This document shows, in pieces, positions 19,891 to 29,948 of a stretch of DNA of 64,000 nt. The position numbers and the translations under genes are program-made. The DNA is from Streptomyces sp. NBC_00236 (GTDB taxonomy: Bacteria; Actinomycetota; Actinomycetes; Streptomycetales; Streptomycetaceae). Within the stretch, counting starts at the first letter, position 1. Every line of letters begins with the position of its first letter. Under the pieces are notes generated by a model that saw only the letters and a list, made by a program, of their open reading frames with translations, did no database searches and was not told the DNA's origin. The DNA lies in NCBI RefSeq assembly GCF_036195045.1, contig NZ_CP108100.1:4650001-4714000 (forward strand), given 5' to 3'.

Positions 19891-22542
19891 GTGAACGCCT
19901 CTCCGCCCCCGTCCCCCACCGGTCGCGCCCGCGCCCGGCGCGGCCGCCGAGTGCTCGGCACGTTAGCTCTCACCGCCCTGTTCGGCGGTGTCCTCACCGC
20001 ACCGGGCGCCGCCGCCGAGGACGCCGAACCGGCCCCGGAGCAGATCACCAACGGTGACTTCGCCGCCGGCACCGCGCCCTGGTGGTGGACCGCCAACACC
20101 GCCGCCGCGGTCACGGACGGCCGGCTCTGCACCGACGTACCGGCCGGAACGGCCAACCCGTGGGACGTGATCGTCGGCCAGAACGACATCCCGCTCGTCG
20201 CGGGGGAGACGTACAGCCTCACCTATACGGCCACCTCCACCACACCGCTGTCCATCCACACCAATGTGCAACTGGCCGTCGACCCGTGGACCACGGACCT
20301 CTCCTCGACCGACCAGATCGGCACCGAAGCGGCCCCCGTCACGCACTTCTTCACCGCGACCGCGGACCGCGACGCCGCCCAGCTCGCCTTCCAGATAGGC
20401 GGCAGCGACGAGGCGGCCACCTTCTGTCTCGACGACGTGTCCCTGCGCGGCGGTGCCGAACCGCCCGTGTACGTGCCCGACACCGGCTCGCGGGTCCGCG
20501 TCAACCAGGTCGGCTACCTCCCGCAGGGCCCCAAGGAAGGCACCCTGGTCACCGACGCGACCGAGCCCCTGCCCTGGACACTCAGGGCCGCCGACGGATC
20601 GGCCGCCGCCACCGGCACCACCGTCCCGGGCGGTGTCGACCCGACCTCCCGCCAGAACGTCCACACCTTCGACTTCGGCGACGTCACGACCGCCGGAGAC
20701 GGGTACACCGTCGAGGCGGACGGGCAGGTCAGCGAGCCCTTCTCCATCGGGGCCGACCTCTACGACGCGCTGCGCGGCGACTCGCTCGCGTACTTCTACC
20801 AGAACCGCAGCGGCATCGAGATCGACGCGGACCTCGTCGGCGAGCAGTACGCGCGCCCGGCCGGACACCTCGGAGTCGCCCCCAACAAGGGCGACACGGA
20901 CGTGCCCTGCCAGCCGGGCGTCTGCGACTACCGGCTCGATGTGCGGGGCGGCTGGTACGACGCCGGTGACCACGGCAAGTACGTCGTCAACGGCGGCATC
21001 GCGGTCGCCGAGCTGATGGACACGTACGAGCGGACCCTGACGGCAGACGGCGCCGAGTCCGCCGAACTCGGCGACGGCGCACTGCGAGTGCCCGAGCACG
21101 GCAACGACGTGCCGGACATCCTCGACGAGGCGCGCTGGGAACTCGACTTCATGATGCGCATGCAGGTCCCGGCCGGGCAGCCGCTCGCCGGAATGGTCCA
21201 CCACAAGATGCACGACGCCCAGTGGACCGGCCTGCCGCTGCTGCCCCATCTCGACCCCCAGCAGCGCGAGTTGCACCCGCCGTCCACCGCCGCGACCCTG
21301 AACCTGGCCGCCGCGGCGGCCCAGTGCGCCCGGCTCTACGCCCCGTACGACGCGGACTTCGCCGACCGGTGCCGTACGGCGGCCGAGACGGCGTGGACCG
21401 CGGCGAAGGCCCACCCGGACGTGCTCGCCGACCCCAACGACGGCACGGGCGGCGGCACCTACAGCGACAACGACGTCTCCGACGAGTTCTACTGGGCCGC
21501 GGCCGAACTCTTCACCACCACCGGCGCCGACACCTACCGCCAGGCGCTCCTCGCGTCGCCGCTGCACGGCGACACCGACAAGGTCTTCCCGGCCGACGGC
21601 GGCATGTGGTGGGGCGGAACCGCCGGGCTCGGCGTCCTGACCCTCGCCACCGTCCCCAATGACCTCACCGCCGACCAGCTCGCCCAGGTCCGCACCGTGG
21701 TGACCACGGCCGCCGACCGCTACGCCGCCCAGACCCGGGACCAGCTCTACGGCGTCCCGTACGCCCCGGCCGGCCAGAACTACGCCTGGGGATCCAACAG
21801 CCAGGTGCTCAACAACATGATCGTGCTCGCCACCGCGGCCGACCTCACCGGAAAGGCCGGGTACCGCGACGCCGTACTGCGCGGCGCCGACTACCTCTTC
21901 GGGCGCAACCCGCTGAACCAGTCCTACGTCACCGGATACGGCGAGCGCAGCTCGCAGAACCAGCACCACCGGACGTGGGCGCACCAGAGCGACCCCGACC
22001 TGCCCCACCCGCCGGCCGGTTCCCTGGCGGGCGGACCGAACCTCACCGCCCCCACCTCCGGTGACCCGGAGGCCGCGGCCAAGCTCACGGGCTGTGCGGC
22101 GGCGATGTGCTACCTCGACGACATCGGCTCGTACGCCACCAACGAGGTCGCCATCAACTGGAACGCACCGCTGGCCTACATCGCCTCCTACCTGGACGAC
22201 GCCGCTGACGGGGCGGGCCCGGCCCGCGCCTGCCGCGTCACGTACTCCTCGCACCCGTGGAGCACCGGCTCGACCACCACGGTCACGGTGAAGAACACCG
22301 GAACCGAGGCGCTCACCCCCTGGTCCCTGACCTGGCTGCTTCCGGGCGACCAGCAGCTCAGCCACACCTGGAGCGCCGAACTCGCCCAGTACGGGCGTAC
22401 GGTCACCGCCGCACCGCTGTCCTGGAACCGCACCCTCGCACCGGGCGCGGAGATCGACTTCGGGTTCAACAGCAGCGTCTCGGGCGCGGCCGCCGACCCG
22501 GGCACGGTCAAGCTGAACGGGAGGGCCTGCACGGCCGGCTGA
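19891..22542 (+). CDS. secreted multidomain cellulase, GH9
   Basis: The 883-residue enzyme cleaves beta-1,4-glucan outside the cell. Order: signal peptide with Arg-rich start (about 1-43); CBM4_9-like domain (about 50-187, ITNGDF to CLDDVSL); Ig-like CelD N-terminal domain (about 200-288); GH9 catalytic domain (about 290-770), with [13 protein letters not shown] holding Asp357 and Asp360 and a C-terminal [11 protein letters not shown] holding the acid glutamate; CBM2-type domain (780-883). The GTG at 19891 is chosen because the signal peptide starts there; an AAAGG ribosome site is near. Two CebR boxes upstream predict repression lifted by cello-oligosaccharides. Confidence 0.95.
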   Translation: MNASPPPSPTGRARARRGRRVLGTLALTALFGGVLTAPGAAAEDAEPAPEQITNGDFAAGTAPWWWTANTAAAVTDGRLCTDVPAGTANPWDVIVGQNDIPLVAGETYSLTYTATSTTPLSIHTNVQLAVDPWTTDLSSTDQIGTEAAPVTHFFTATADRDAAQLAFQIGGSDEAATFCLDDVSLRGGAEPPVYVPDTGSRVRVNQVGYLPQGPKEGTLVTDATEPLPWTLRAADGSAAATGTTVPGGVDPTSRQNVHTFDFGDVTTAGDGYTVEADGQVSEPFSIGADLYDALRGDSLAYFYQNRSGIEIDADLVGEQYARPAGHLGVAPNKGDTDVPCQPGVCDYRLDVRGGWYDAGDHGKYVVNGGIAVAELMDTYERTLTADGAESAELGDGALRVPEHGNDVPDILDEARWELDFMMRMQVPAGQPLAGMVHHKMHDAQWTGLPLLPHLDPQQRELHPPSTAATLNLAAAAAQCARLYAPYDADFADRCRTAAETAWTAAKAHPDVLADPNDGTGGGTYSDNDVSDEFYWAAAELFTTTGADTYRQALLASPLHGDTDKVFPADGGMWWGGTAGLGVLTLATVPNDLTADQLAQVRTVVTTAADRYAAQTRDQLYGVPYAPAGQNYAWGSNSQVLNNMIVLATAADLTGKAGYRDAVLRGADYLFGRNPLNQSYVTGYGERSSQNQHHRTWAHQSDPDLPHPPAGSLAGGPNLTAPTSGDPEAAAKLTGCAAAMCYLDDIGSYATNEVAINWNAPLAYIASYLDDAADGAGPARACRVTYSSHPWSTGSTTTVTVKNTGTEALTPWSLTWLLPGDQQLSHTWSAELAQYGRTVTAAPLSWNRTLAPGAEIDFGFNSSVSGAAADPGTVKLNGRACTAG

Positions 22543-22547
22543 CCGAA

Positions 22548-22582
22548 CGCGGGGTGGGGGCGGGCCCCGCCCCCACCCCGCG
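22548..22582. terminator. perfect bidirectional terminator hairpin
   Basis: Two 17-bp arms (CGCGGGGTGGGGGCGGG and its exact complement) surround a single base, between convergent cellulase and helR genes. Confidence 0.85.
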
Positions 22583-22586
22583 TACG

Positions 22587-24659
22587 TCAGGCCAGTTCCT
22601 CCGGAAGCGGCGCCGCGTGAAGGACGATCAGCCCCGACACGGCACGGGTCAGCGCGACGTACAGCCGGCGCAGCCCCGTCCGCTCGTCGGGCTCGCCGTC
22701 GACCACCGCGGCCGGTTCGTCCAGCACCACGTAGTCGTACTCCAGCCCCTTCGCCAGCGACGCCGGGACCAGCGTCAGCCGGGACTCGGCGGTCGTCTCC
22801 TGGCCGGGGGAGAGGTAGCTGTGGCCCGCCGCGGTCAGCGCCCCGGCCAGTGCCGGAATGCGCGCGTCGGCGGCGATCAGACCGGTCGAACCCTCCTGCT
22901 CCAGGGACTCCGCACACGCCGCGACCACCGCAGCGTCCAGCGCCTCCGCACCCGTCACCTCCCGCACCGACAGCGAACCGGGCGACTCACGCACCGACTC
23001 CACCGCCGCGAGCCCGGGCGAGATCACCGGCAGCAGCCGGGAGGCGTACGCGATCACCTCGCGCGGCACACGGAAGCCCGCCGTCAGCTCCTCCACCAGC
23101 GCGTCCGACTTCCCCAGATGGTGCAGCGCCTGCTCCCAGCTCTGCGTCGACCACGGGGTCGTGCCCTGCGCCAGGTCACCGAGCACGGTCGCCGAACCGG
23201 TCGAGCACCGCCGGCCCACCGCCCGGTACTGCATGGGCGAGAGGTCCTGGGCCTCGTCGATGACGACATGACCGAGCGAGTGCGTACGCGCCACCAGATC
23301 ACTCGCCTCGTCGATCAGCACCGCGTCCGCCGCCGACCACTTCGCCGCCTTCACGCTGCGGGCCGGCTTCGTCCACAGGATCGCCTTCTGCTCGTCCTCG
23401 CCGAGCAGCCCGTCCGCGTGCGCGGCCAGGAACTCCGGGTCCGACAACAGCCGCAGCACCAGCTTCGACGGCTCGACTGCGGGCCAGACCGCCTTCACGG
23501 CCGCCTTCACCGCCGGGGTGCGCGCCACCGCGTTCTGCACCCGGTCGTCGGGCGCCTCGCCCGCCTCCTCCATCCGCACCAGCACGGCGTGCGCGATGCG
23601 CTGCGGAAGGGCCTCGTGCGCGGCCCCGTACCGCATGTCCCTGGCCAGCAGCTCCTTGACCATCTCCTCGATCTCGTACGCCGGGACCCGCCAGCGCCGC
23701 GACCCGCGCACCACCATGACCGGCTCGACGGGCATCGTCACGTGCGAACGGATCGCCCTGCGCAACACCTCCGCCATCCGGGCGTCGCCCTTCACGACGG
23801 CGGCCCGCGCCTCGTCCGTGGACCGGACCTCGACCTGCGCCGTCACCAGGTCGTCGACCGTCGCCTGCTTCACCTCCAGCTCACCGAGAGCCGGCAGCAC
23901 CTGCTCGATGTAGTGCAGGAAGGACTTGTTCGGCCCGATGACGAGCGTCCCGGTACGGGCGAGGCGCTCGCGGTGCGCGTACAGCAGATACGCCACCCGG
24001 TGCAGGCCCACGGCCGTCTTCCCGGTGCCGGGCCCGCCCTGCACACACACGGTGCCGCCGAGGTCGCTGCGGACGATCTCGTCCTGCTCGGGCTGGATCG
24101 TCGCGACGATGTCACGCATCGGGCCGACACGGGGCCGCTCGATCTCCGCCTGGAGGAGCTTGCTCGTCTGCGCGGCCTCGGAAGGGTCGGTGAGGTGCTC
24201 GTCCTCGTACGCGGTCAGCTCGCCGCCCGTGTAACCGAAGCGGCGCCGCTGGCCGACGTCGAGCGGGTCCTTCCGGGACGCCCGGTAGAACGGCTGGGAG
24301 ACCGGCGCACGCCAGTCGATGACCATCGGATCACCGTCGGCGTCATGGACGTGGCGGCGCCCGATGTAGAACTGCTCGCCCTCCGCGCCCTCGGCCTGCG
24401 CCGCACCCACCACATGGAGGTAGTCCAGCCGCCCGAAGAACAGCGGGGTGTGTGAGAGGTCGGCGAGCGACTTGATGCGGTCGGCGATCTGGGCCTGGAG
24501 CACTGCGGCGTTCACCCAGTTCGCCGTGACATCGCGGATGTTCAGGGCCTGGGCGTCCTCGCGCATGGCGCGCAGGGCGGCGCGTGAGGCGGCGAGATGG
24601 GCGCGCTCATGGGCGAGAGGGTCGGTGGTGGTGTCGCTTTCGTGTTCGTGCGCGGGCAC
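22587..24659 (-). CDS. helR: HelR/HelD-like RNA-polymerase-associated ATPase
   Basis: The 690-residue UvrD-superfamily protein has a charged helical N-terminus (HERAHLAASRAALRAMREDAQAL), Walker A GGPGTGKT (208-215), motif II VVIDEAQDLSPMQ, a GFRVPREV motif and YVALTRA near the end. The N-terminal coiled coil followed by split ATPase domains is typical of HelD proteins, which pull stalled RNA polymerase off DNA. In Streptomyces the HelR branch protects RNA polymerase from rifamycins. Assignment to HelR rather than general HelD is by resemblance. The GTG at 24659 has a GGAGG site. The leader is long and structured. Confidence 0.82.
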   Translation of the reverse strand: MPAHEHESDTTTDPLAHERAHLAASRAALRAMREDAQALNIRDVTANWVNAAVLQAQIADRIKSLADLSHTPLFFGRLDYLHVVGAAQAEGAEGEQFYIGRRHVHDADGDPMVIDWRAPVSQPFYRASRKDPLDVGQRRRFGYTGGELTAYEDEHLTDPSEAAQTSKLLQAEIERPRVGPMRDIVATIQPEQDEIVRSDLGGTVCVQGGPGTGKTAVGLHRVAYLLYAHRERLARTGTLVIGPNKSFLHYIEQVLPALGELEVKQATVDDLVTAQVEVRSTDEARAAVVKGDARMAEVLRRAIRSHVTMPVEPVMVVRGSRRWRVPAYEIEEMVKELLARDMRYGAAHEALPQRIAHAVLVRMEEAGEAPDDRVQNAVARTPAVKAAVKAVWPAVEPSKLVLRLLSDPEFLAAHADGLLGEDEQKAILWTKPARSVKAAKWSAADAVLIDEASDLVARTHSLGHVVIDEAQDLSPMQYRAVGRRCSTGSATVLGDLAQGTTPWSTQSWEQALHHLGKSDALVEELTAGFRVPREVIAYASRLLPVISPGLAAVESVRESPGSLSVREVTGAEALDAAVVAACAESLEQEGSTGLIAADARIPALAGALTAAGHSYLSPGQETTAESRLTLVPASLAKGLEYDYVVLDEPAAVVDGEPDERTGLRRLYVALTRAVSGLIVLHAAPLPEELA

Positions 24660-24689
24660 GGTGTTGCCTCCGGCATTCAACGCAGGACG

Positions 24690-24737
24690 GCGGACCGCCC
24701 CCGCCCCGGTCAGTCCTTCGGGGGCGATGCGGTCCGC
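24690..24737 (-). promoter_or_regulatory. stem-loop in the helR leader
   Basis: GCGGACCGC (24690-24698) pairs with GCGGTCCGC (24729-24737), and an inner CCCCCG pairs with CGGGGG. The structure lies 30-78 bases upstream of the helR GTG, inside the inferred mRNA leader. Confidence 0.5.
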
Positions 24738-24879
24738 TCGGGGATCGATCACTGGTACGCACGTGGCCGTACGTACGGCTGTCGGCCGGTTTCCGTCCGG
24801 TCGGCGGCGCTCCCCCGGCTGCCGGCGCGGGTCCTTGCGGACGGCCGGTACCACGGTGCGGGAGGCGGGCAGACCGGCG

Positions 24880-24885
24880 ATTGTA
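24880..24885 (-). promoter_or_regulatory. candidate helR promoter -10
   Basis: TACAAT on the minus strand is a five-of-six match to TATAAT, rare in this GC-rich region. It would give a leader of about 215 bases. The -35 (TTCGCG, 18 bases upstream) is weak. The remainder of the 401-base gap 24660-25060 shows no gene. Confidence 0.4.
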
Positions 24886-25060
24886 TCGACCGTCCAGGCC
24901 GGGCGCGAACGAATTTCGGCCGCCCTCCACCCCCGCGGAGGACGAGGGCGGCCCTCCACCCCGTAGGGGACGGCATGCGACCACGGGGGTAGACGCGCGA
25001 CCACGGGCTTCCACCTCCGGACCGACGCGGCGGCACACCCGGCCGGAGCACCATGGAGAC

Positions 25061-25249
25061 ATGAGCACCGTCACCCTGAACCCCCGCAGGACCGGCCCCG
25101 CGCACGGCGCGACCGCGGCCACCGGTCACTCCCACAGCCACCGCGCCGGAGACGCGCTGCGCGCCGTCAAGGTCTACGCAAGGGCCGCGTTCGGCGTCGT
25201 CGTACTCGGCGAGTACGCGGAGGAGGCGGGCGTCCGCCGCAGGAGCTGA
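25061..25249 (+). CDS. small conserved hypothetical protein
   Basis: This 62-residue protein, MSTVTLNPRRTGPAHGATAA onward, has a His-rich stretch (GHSHSHRAGDALRAVKVYARAAF) and ends GEYAEEAGVRRRS. The ATG is preceded by a GGAGAC ribosome site. The helix GDALRAVKVYARAAFGVVVLGEY looks structured and mildly hydrophobic, but there is no signal sequence. Proteins of this type occur in other streptomycetes by my recollection; function unknown. Confidence 0.6.
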   Translation: MSTVTLNPRRTGPAHGATAATGHSHSHRAGDALRAVKVYARAAFGVVVLGEYAEEAGVRRRS

Positions 25250-25269
25250 ACCCGCCCCTCCGCACCCTC

Positions 25270-26913
25270 TCAGTTGTCCGACAGCAGCTCGTCCGCGTCC
25301 ACGATCCGGTACGCGTAGCCCTGCTCCGCCAGGAACCGCTGGCGGTGCGCCGCGAAGTCCTGGTCGATCGTGTCGCGCGCGACCACCGAGTAGAACCGCG
25401 CCTCGTGCCCGTCTGCCTTCGGCCGCAGCACCCGGCCCAGCCGCTGGGCCTCCTCCTGACGCGAACCGAACGTGCCCGACACCTGAATGGCGACGGTGGC
25501 CTCCGGCAGGTCGATCGAGAAGTTCGCCACCTTCGACACGACCAGCACGCTGATCTCGCCCTCCCGGAAGGCGCCGAACAGCTTCTCGCGCTGGGCGTTG
25601 CTGGTCTCGCCCTTGATCACCGGGGCGTTCAGGTGCTCACCCAGCTCGTCGAGCTGGTCGATGTACTGCCCGATGACCAGCGTCTGCTCACCCTGGTGCT
25701 TGCGCACCAGCGCCTCGGTGACCTTGCGCTTCGTCGCGGTCGTCGCGCAGAACCGGTACTTCTCCTCCGCCTCGGCGGTCGCGTACGCGAGCCGCTCGCT
25801 GTCCGTGAGGTTGACCCGTACCTCGACGCAGTCGGCGGGCGCGATGTAGCCCTGCGCCTCGATCTCCTTCCACGGGGCGTCGAACCGCTTGGGCCCGATC
25901 AGCGAGAAGACGTCCGACTCGCGGCCGTCCTCCCGCACGAGCGTCGCCGTGAGCCCGAGCCGGCGCCGCGCCTGGAGATCCGCGGTGAACTTGAAGACGG
26001 GCGCGGGCAGCAGATGCACCTCGTCGTAGATCACGAGACCCCAGTCGCGGGAGTCGAACAGCTCCAGGTGCGGGTAGACGCCCTTCCTGCGGGTCGTCAG
26101 CACCTGGTACGTGGCGATGGTGACCGGGCGGATCTCCTTGCGCGTACCGCTGTACTCGCCGATCTCCTCCTCGGTCAGCGACGTCCGCTTCACCAGCTCG
26201 TGCTTCCACTGCCGGGCCGAGACGGTGTTCGTGACCAGGATCAGCGTGGTCGCCTTGGCCTGCGCCATCGCACCCGCCCCGACCAGGGTCTTCCCTGCCC
26301 CGCACGGCAGCACGACGACCCCGGACCCGCCGTGCCAGAACCCCTCGACAGCCTGCTGCTGATAGGGCCGCAGCGCCCAGCCGTTCTCGTCCAGGTCGAT
26401 CGGGTGCGCCTCGCCGTCCACGTACCCGGCGAGGTCCTCGGCGGGCCAGCCCAGCTTCAGCAGCGTCTGCTTGACCTGCCCGCGCTCGGACGGGTGCACG
26501 GCCACGGTGTCCGGGTCGATCCGGGCGCCGACCAGCGGCTGGACCTTCTTCGACCGGAGGATCTCCTCCAGAACCGGCCGGTCCGTGGAGGTCAGCACGA
26601 GTCCGTGGACCGGGTGCTTGGAGAGCGTGAGGCGGCCGTAGCGGTCCATCGTCTCGGCGATGTCGACGAGCAGCGCGTGCGGTACGGGGTAACGCGAGTA
26701 CTTCACGAGCGCGTCGACGACCTGCTCGGCGTCGTGCCCTGCGGCGCGGGCGTTCCACAGCCCGAGCGGGGTCAGCCGGTAGGTGTGGATGTGCTCGGGC
26801 GCACGCTCCAGCTCCGCGAAGGGGGCGATCACACGGCGGCAGGCGTCGGCCTGCTCGTGGTCGACTTCGAGGAGCAGCGTCTTGTCGCTCTGGACGATGA
26901 GGGGTCCGGTCAC
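25270..26913 (-). CDS. XPB/Rad25-type DNA repair helicase
   Basis: The 547-residue superfamily 2 helicase has an N-terminal domain with GPLIVQSDKTLLLEVDH, Walker A PCGAGKT, motif II DEVH, motif III LTATLVREDGRE, and RLGRVLRPKADG (motif VI). This is bacterial XPB, related to the eukaryotic TFIIH helicase. Roles in nucleotide excision repair are inferred from that relationship. The GTG at 26913 begins at the family start. Its 5' side faces repeat copy A, and the next gene upstream encodes an XPB-associated-domain protein, so the two probably work together. Confidence 0.93.
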   Translation of the reverse strand: MTGPLIVQSDKTLLLEVDHEQADACRRVIAPFAELERAPEHIHTYRLTPLGLWNARAAGHDAEQVVDALVKYSRYPVPHALLVDIAETMDRYGRLTLSKHPVHGLVLTSTDRPVLEEILRSKKVQPLVGARIDPDTVAVHPSERGQVKQTLLKLGWPAEDLAGYVDGEAHPIDLDENGWALRPYQQQAVEGFWHGGSGVVVLPCGAGKTLVGAGAMAQAKATTLILVTNTVSARQWKHELVKRTSLTEEEIGEYSGTRKEIRPVTIATYQVLTTRRKGVYPHLELFDSRDWGLVIYDEVHLLPAPVFKFTADLQARRRLGLTATLVREDGRESDVFSLIGPKRFDAPWKEIEAQGYIAPADCVEVRVNLTDSERLAYATAEAEEKYRFCATTATKRKVTEALVRKHQGEQTLVIGQYIDQLDELGEHLNAPVIKGETSNAQREKLFGAFREGEISVLVVSKVANFSIDLPEATVAIQVSGTFGSRQEEAQRLGRVLRPKADGHEARFYSVVARDTIDQDFAAHRQRFLAEQGYAYRIVDADELLSDN

Positions 26914-27005
26914 GCGCTTCGGCCCTTTCTACGGGGCCGCCCGGAGGCGGCGGGTTGGCCAAACCTCCAGTGTGCCGTATGTGGGGGCGGGGTGGTGTTG
27001 CCCCT

Positions 27006-27407
27006 GTCCGGGGCTCGGGGTTCCGTCCTCAAGCGCCGGACGGGCTTGATGGGTGCGGCTTGCTCCGTGGGGGTGCGCGGTTGCCCGGTGGGTGGGGTCC
27101 GGTGCCCCTCCGGGGCGTCTCCTCAAACGACGAACGTTTCCAGTCCCACGCAGCGGACCCCGGTATCCGTTCGTCGTCCTGCGGGGACTCCCCTGCACGG
27201 CCCCGGACCGGCCGCCTTGCGTCTGCGGCAGTCGCAGGGCCGGTGTGCAGACGCGGGTGATGCCGGGTGGGGGCGTGCAGGGGAGTCCCCGCAGAAAATG
27301 GCGTACGACCCGGGTGCACACGCCATTTTTGAGGAGTCTCCCCGGAGGGACCCCACCCCCACCCACCGCACAGGGGCGCACCCCGGACCGCCGCAACCTC
27401 ACCGCCC
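27006..27407. repeat. multi-hairpin dispersed repeat, copy A
   Basis: About 400 bp of non-coding DNA, over 90 percent identical by eye to copies at 31011-31425 (inverted) and 44706-45094. It begins with a hairpin (TCAAGCGCCGGACGGGCTTGA) and is followed by nested stems: outer 27106-27127 with 27328-27349; H1 27127-27136 with 27168-27177; H2, 21 bp, 27179-27199 with 27274-27294; H3 AAAATGGCGT 27295-27304 with ACGCCATTTT 27320-27329. Compared with the other copies it has a 17-base deletion in the H3 loop. It fills the gap between the XPB start and the preceding gene's stop. Confidence 0.92.
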
Positions 27408-27418
27408 CAGGGGCGACG

Positions 27419-29872
27419 TCACGTCTGGTCGTCGGCCAGTTCCGCCACGCCCGTGATCCGGTGGAGGGGGTACGTGCGGACCTCGTCCGCCGTGTGGTCG
27501 TACGCGGTGACGTAGCCGCCCTCGACGCGGACCGGGGCGATCACGCGCTGGCTGGCGGCGCCCTCCGCGTTGACGTAGCCGATCCAGATCGCCGAGCCCG
27601 TCATCGCCGCGGCCTGGACGGTGACCAGGGTCTCGGCGGAGGTCGTACGGGGCAGTGCGCCCGCCGCGGACGCGGTGGGGCCGGTCTCCTTGTGGACGAC
27701 CGTCGCCGCCGTGTCCCCGGCCCGGATCGCCCGGACCGCCGCTCCGAGGAGGGTCGGGTCGGGCACTGGCGGGCCTTCGGGCACGGGGACGGGGGCCCGG
27801 CGCGGCGGTGTGCGGACGGCGCCGGCGCGGGTGATCAGGACGTCGCCCTCGGCGGACTCCGCGGCGGGCGCGTACCCCATCTCGCGCAGGCCGTCGAGGA
27901 GCGACGCCGGGTCGATCTGGGCGGCCAGGGCCGTCGGGGCGAGCCGGCGCAGCCGCAGGGTCGCGGAGCGCTTGTCGGCGAGGATCTCGTTGAGGACGGC
28001 CTCGTCGTCGCAGCGTACGTACGAGGAGGCGGCGCCGATCCGGAGATGGCCGTGGCGGCGCGACACGTCGTCGATGAGGTAGCTGAGGGGCTGCGGCACC
28101 GGCGTGCGGCTGTGCGCGGCGAGGAAGGCGTGCAGGTCGGCGGCGGACTGCCCGGCGTCCAGGGCGCGGCGTACGGAGCCGGGGGTGAAGCGGTAGACCG
28201 TGGCGCCGCCCTTCGACTCGATGTCCGCGAGCGCGGAGAGCATGTCGGCGAGCGGGCGTTCCAGCGGGCCGGGGGCGACGGCCGTCAGGTCGGCCTGGAG
28301 CAGGACGTGGTCGAGGGGCTCCGGGATGAGCGGGGCGAGCCGGGCGGCGGCCTCGACGCGTCCGCCGGAGAGCAGGGCGCGGGTCTGCGAGGCGAGGGCG
28401 CCGCGGCCGGTGATGCCGAGGAGTTCCGACTCGTTCAGCGTCCACAGGGCGATCCGGGACCGGAGGTCGGTGGTGTCCCCGGCGGAGGCGGAGGCGCCGC
28501 GCAGCGGCCGTTCCCAGCGGAGCCGGGCGAGAAGGGACGCGGGGTCAGGCGCGGTGCCGGGCGGCAGCGCGGCGAGGAGGGCCAGGACCCGGTGGCGGAC
28601 CTCCGGCGCGGCGGAGCGGTCGAGTTCGGGTCCGAGGGTGGACAGGGCGCGGCCCTTGGCGTCCTGGCCGCCGATCAGGCCCGAGGTGCGGGTGGCGGCG
28701 AGCCAGGCGGAGGCGAGGTCCACCCAGCGGTCCTGGGCGGACAGCTCCGTCCACTCGTCGTACGCGGGAGTCGGTGCGTACCGCTCGTCCGCCTCGCCGT
28801 CGGAGGCCAGCAGCCCGGCCGCGTAGGCGAGTTCGATCCAGAACGCGGCGACGGGTTCCGAGACGTCCAGGGTGGCGGCGGTCTTCTTCAGCTCGCGGAC
28901 GCTGAGGCCGCCGGCCCGCAGTATCGCGGGGCCGCCACCGTTCCAGCTCTTGAGCAGTTCCTCGACGGTGGACACCGCGAGGAACGCCTGTCCGGCCGCG
29001 GCACTGTCCACAGCCTGTGGATCGCGTTCGGCGACGGTGACAAGGGCGGGCGGCTGCGGTTCGGGCACGCGGTGGGCGCGCCCCGCGCGCAGATGCAGCG
29101 CGGCCTCGCGCGGCAGGACGACGGTGCGGGTCGACACGGGCAGCAGGAGCCCGCGGTCACGCAGCCACTTCACGGGCGGGGTGGGGTTCGGGGTGACCTC
29201 GCCGTACGGCGGGCCCCAGACCAGCCGGTCCAGCACCGACAGGGCCTCCACCGGGGCGGTGTCGAGGAGTTCGCCCATCCGGGTGCGGTCGGTGAACAGC
29301 GCGGAGAGGGCGCCGACCGCGGAGACCGGGTCATGGGTGGCGGGCAGCCCCGCCTCGTGGAGGATCTCCTGGAGCCGGCCGGGCGACATGCCGGCGGTGG
29401 CCTCGGCGACGGTCGGCCCGAGACCGGTGGGAGAGGGGTGCTGCGGAGACGGTGACAGCAGTTCACGGGCGGTGCGCACCAGGCGCAGCCGGTCGTCCTC
29501 GCCCCAGACGAGGGCCTGTTCGCGCAGCGTGCCGAGGGCACCTGGCAGCGCCGCCACGATCGCGGCGCCCGCGTCGTCCCGGTGCTCCCCGTCGTCCCGG
29601 CCGTCGCCCGTGAGCAGGCCCAGCAGGATGTCGTACGGCGCCGGGTCGGGTGCGACGGCCAGGGCCTCGGCGGTCTGCAGGGCGAAGCGGTCGAGGTGCT
29701 CCAGGGCGCGGACGACGGAGGCACGGGTGCCGGCGCGTGTCGCGAGCTGGGTGATGTCGCCGGGCACGGGGGTGAGGAGATCCGGCCGGGCACGCAGCAG
29801 CCCGGCCAGTGACTCGTCGTCCCGGGCGCGCAGAGCCTCGGCGAGCGTCCGCGGTGGTGTGGTCATCCCCAT
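27419..29872 (-). CDS. helicase-associated (XPB/Ssl2-like, Helicase_C_3) domain protein
   Basis: The 817-residue protein has no Walker motifs. It is helix-rich, with winged-helix-like repeats in the N-terminal two thirds and a C-terminal segment (SGGRVEAAARLAP to YVRCDDEAVLNEILADKRSATLRLRRLAPTALAAQID) matching the XPB/Ssl2-like domain. The final part (VTVQAAAMTGSAIWIGYVNAEG to RTYPLHRITGVAEL) resembles a WYL-type sensory domain. ATG 29872 fits a leaderless start after TACCGT (7-base spacing); GTG 29881 and ATG 29866 are alternatives. It lies upstream of XPB on the same strand, separated by repeat copy A. Confidence 0.85.
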   Translation of the reverse strand: MGMTTPPRTLAEALRARDDESLAGLLRARPDLLTPVPGDITQLATRAGTRASVVRALEHLDRFALQTAEALAVAPDPAPYDILLGLLTGDGRDDGEHRDDAGAAIVAALPGALGTLREQALVWGEDDRLRLVRTARELLSPSPQHPSPTGLGPTVAEATAGMSPGRLQEILHEAGLPATHDPVSAVGALSALFTDRTRMGELLDTAPVEALSVLDRLVWGPPYGEVTPNPTPPVKWLRDRGLLLPVSTRTVVLPREAALHLRAGRAHRVPEPQPPALVTVAERDPQAVDSAAAGQAFLAVSTVEELLKSWNGGGPAILRAGGLSVRELKKTAATLDVSEPVAAFWIELAYAAGLLASDGEADERYAPTPAYDEWTELSAQDRWVDLASAWLAATRTSGLIGGQDAKGRALSTLGPELDRSAAPEVRHRVLALLAALPPGTAPDPASLLARLRWERPLRGASASAGDTTDLRSRIALWTLNESELLGITGRGALASQTRALLSGGRVEAAARLAPLIPEPLDHVLLQADLTAVAPGPLERPLADMLSALADIESKGGATVYRFTPGSVRRALDAGQSAADLHAFLAAHSRTPVPQPLSYLIDDVSRRHGHLRIGAASSYVRCDDEAVLNEILADKRSATLRLRRLAPTALAAQIDPASLLDGLREMGYAPAAESAEGDVLITRAGAVRTPPRRAPVPVPEGPPVPDPTLLGAAVRAIRAGDTAATVVHKETGPTASAAGALPRTTSAETLVTVQAAAMTGSAIWIGYVNAEGAASQRVIAPVRVEGGYVTAYDHTADEVRTYPLHRITGVAELADDQT

Positions 29873-29948
29873 CCGTCCCACGGTAGTCGCTCCGGACAGG
29901 CCCGAGGACGCTACCGTCGGTGCAGGGCGGTAAGAGGGGAACGATCGC

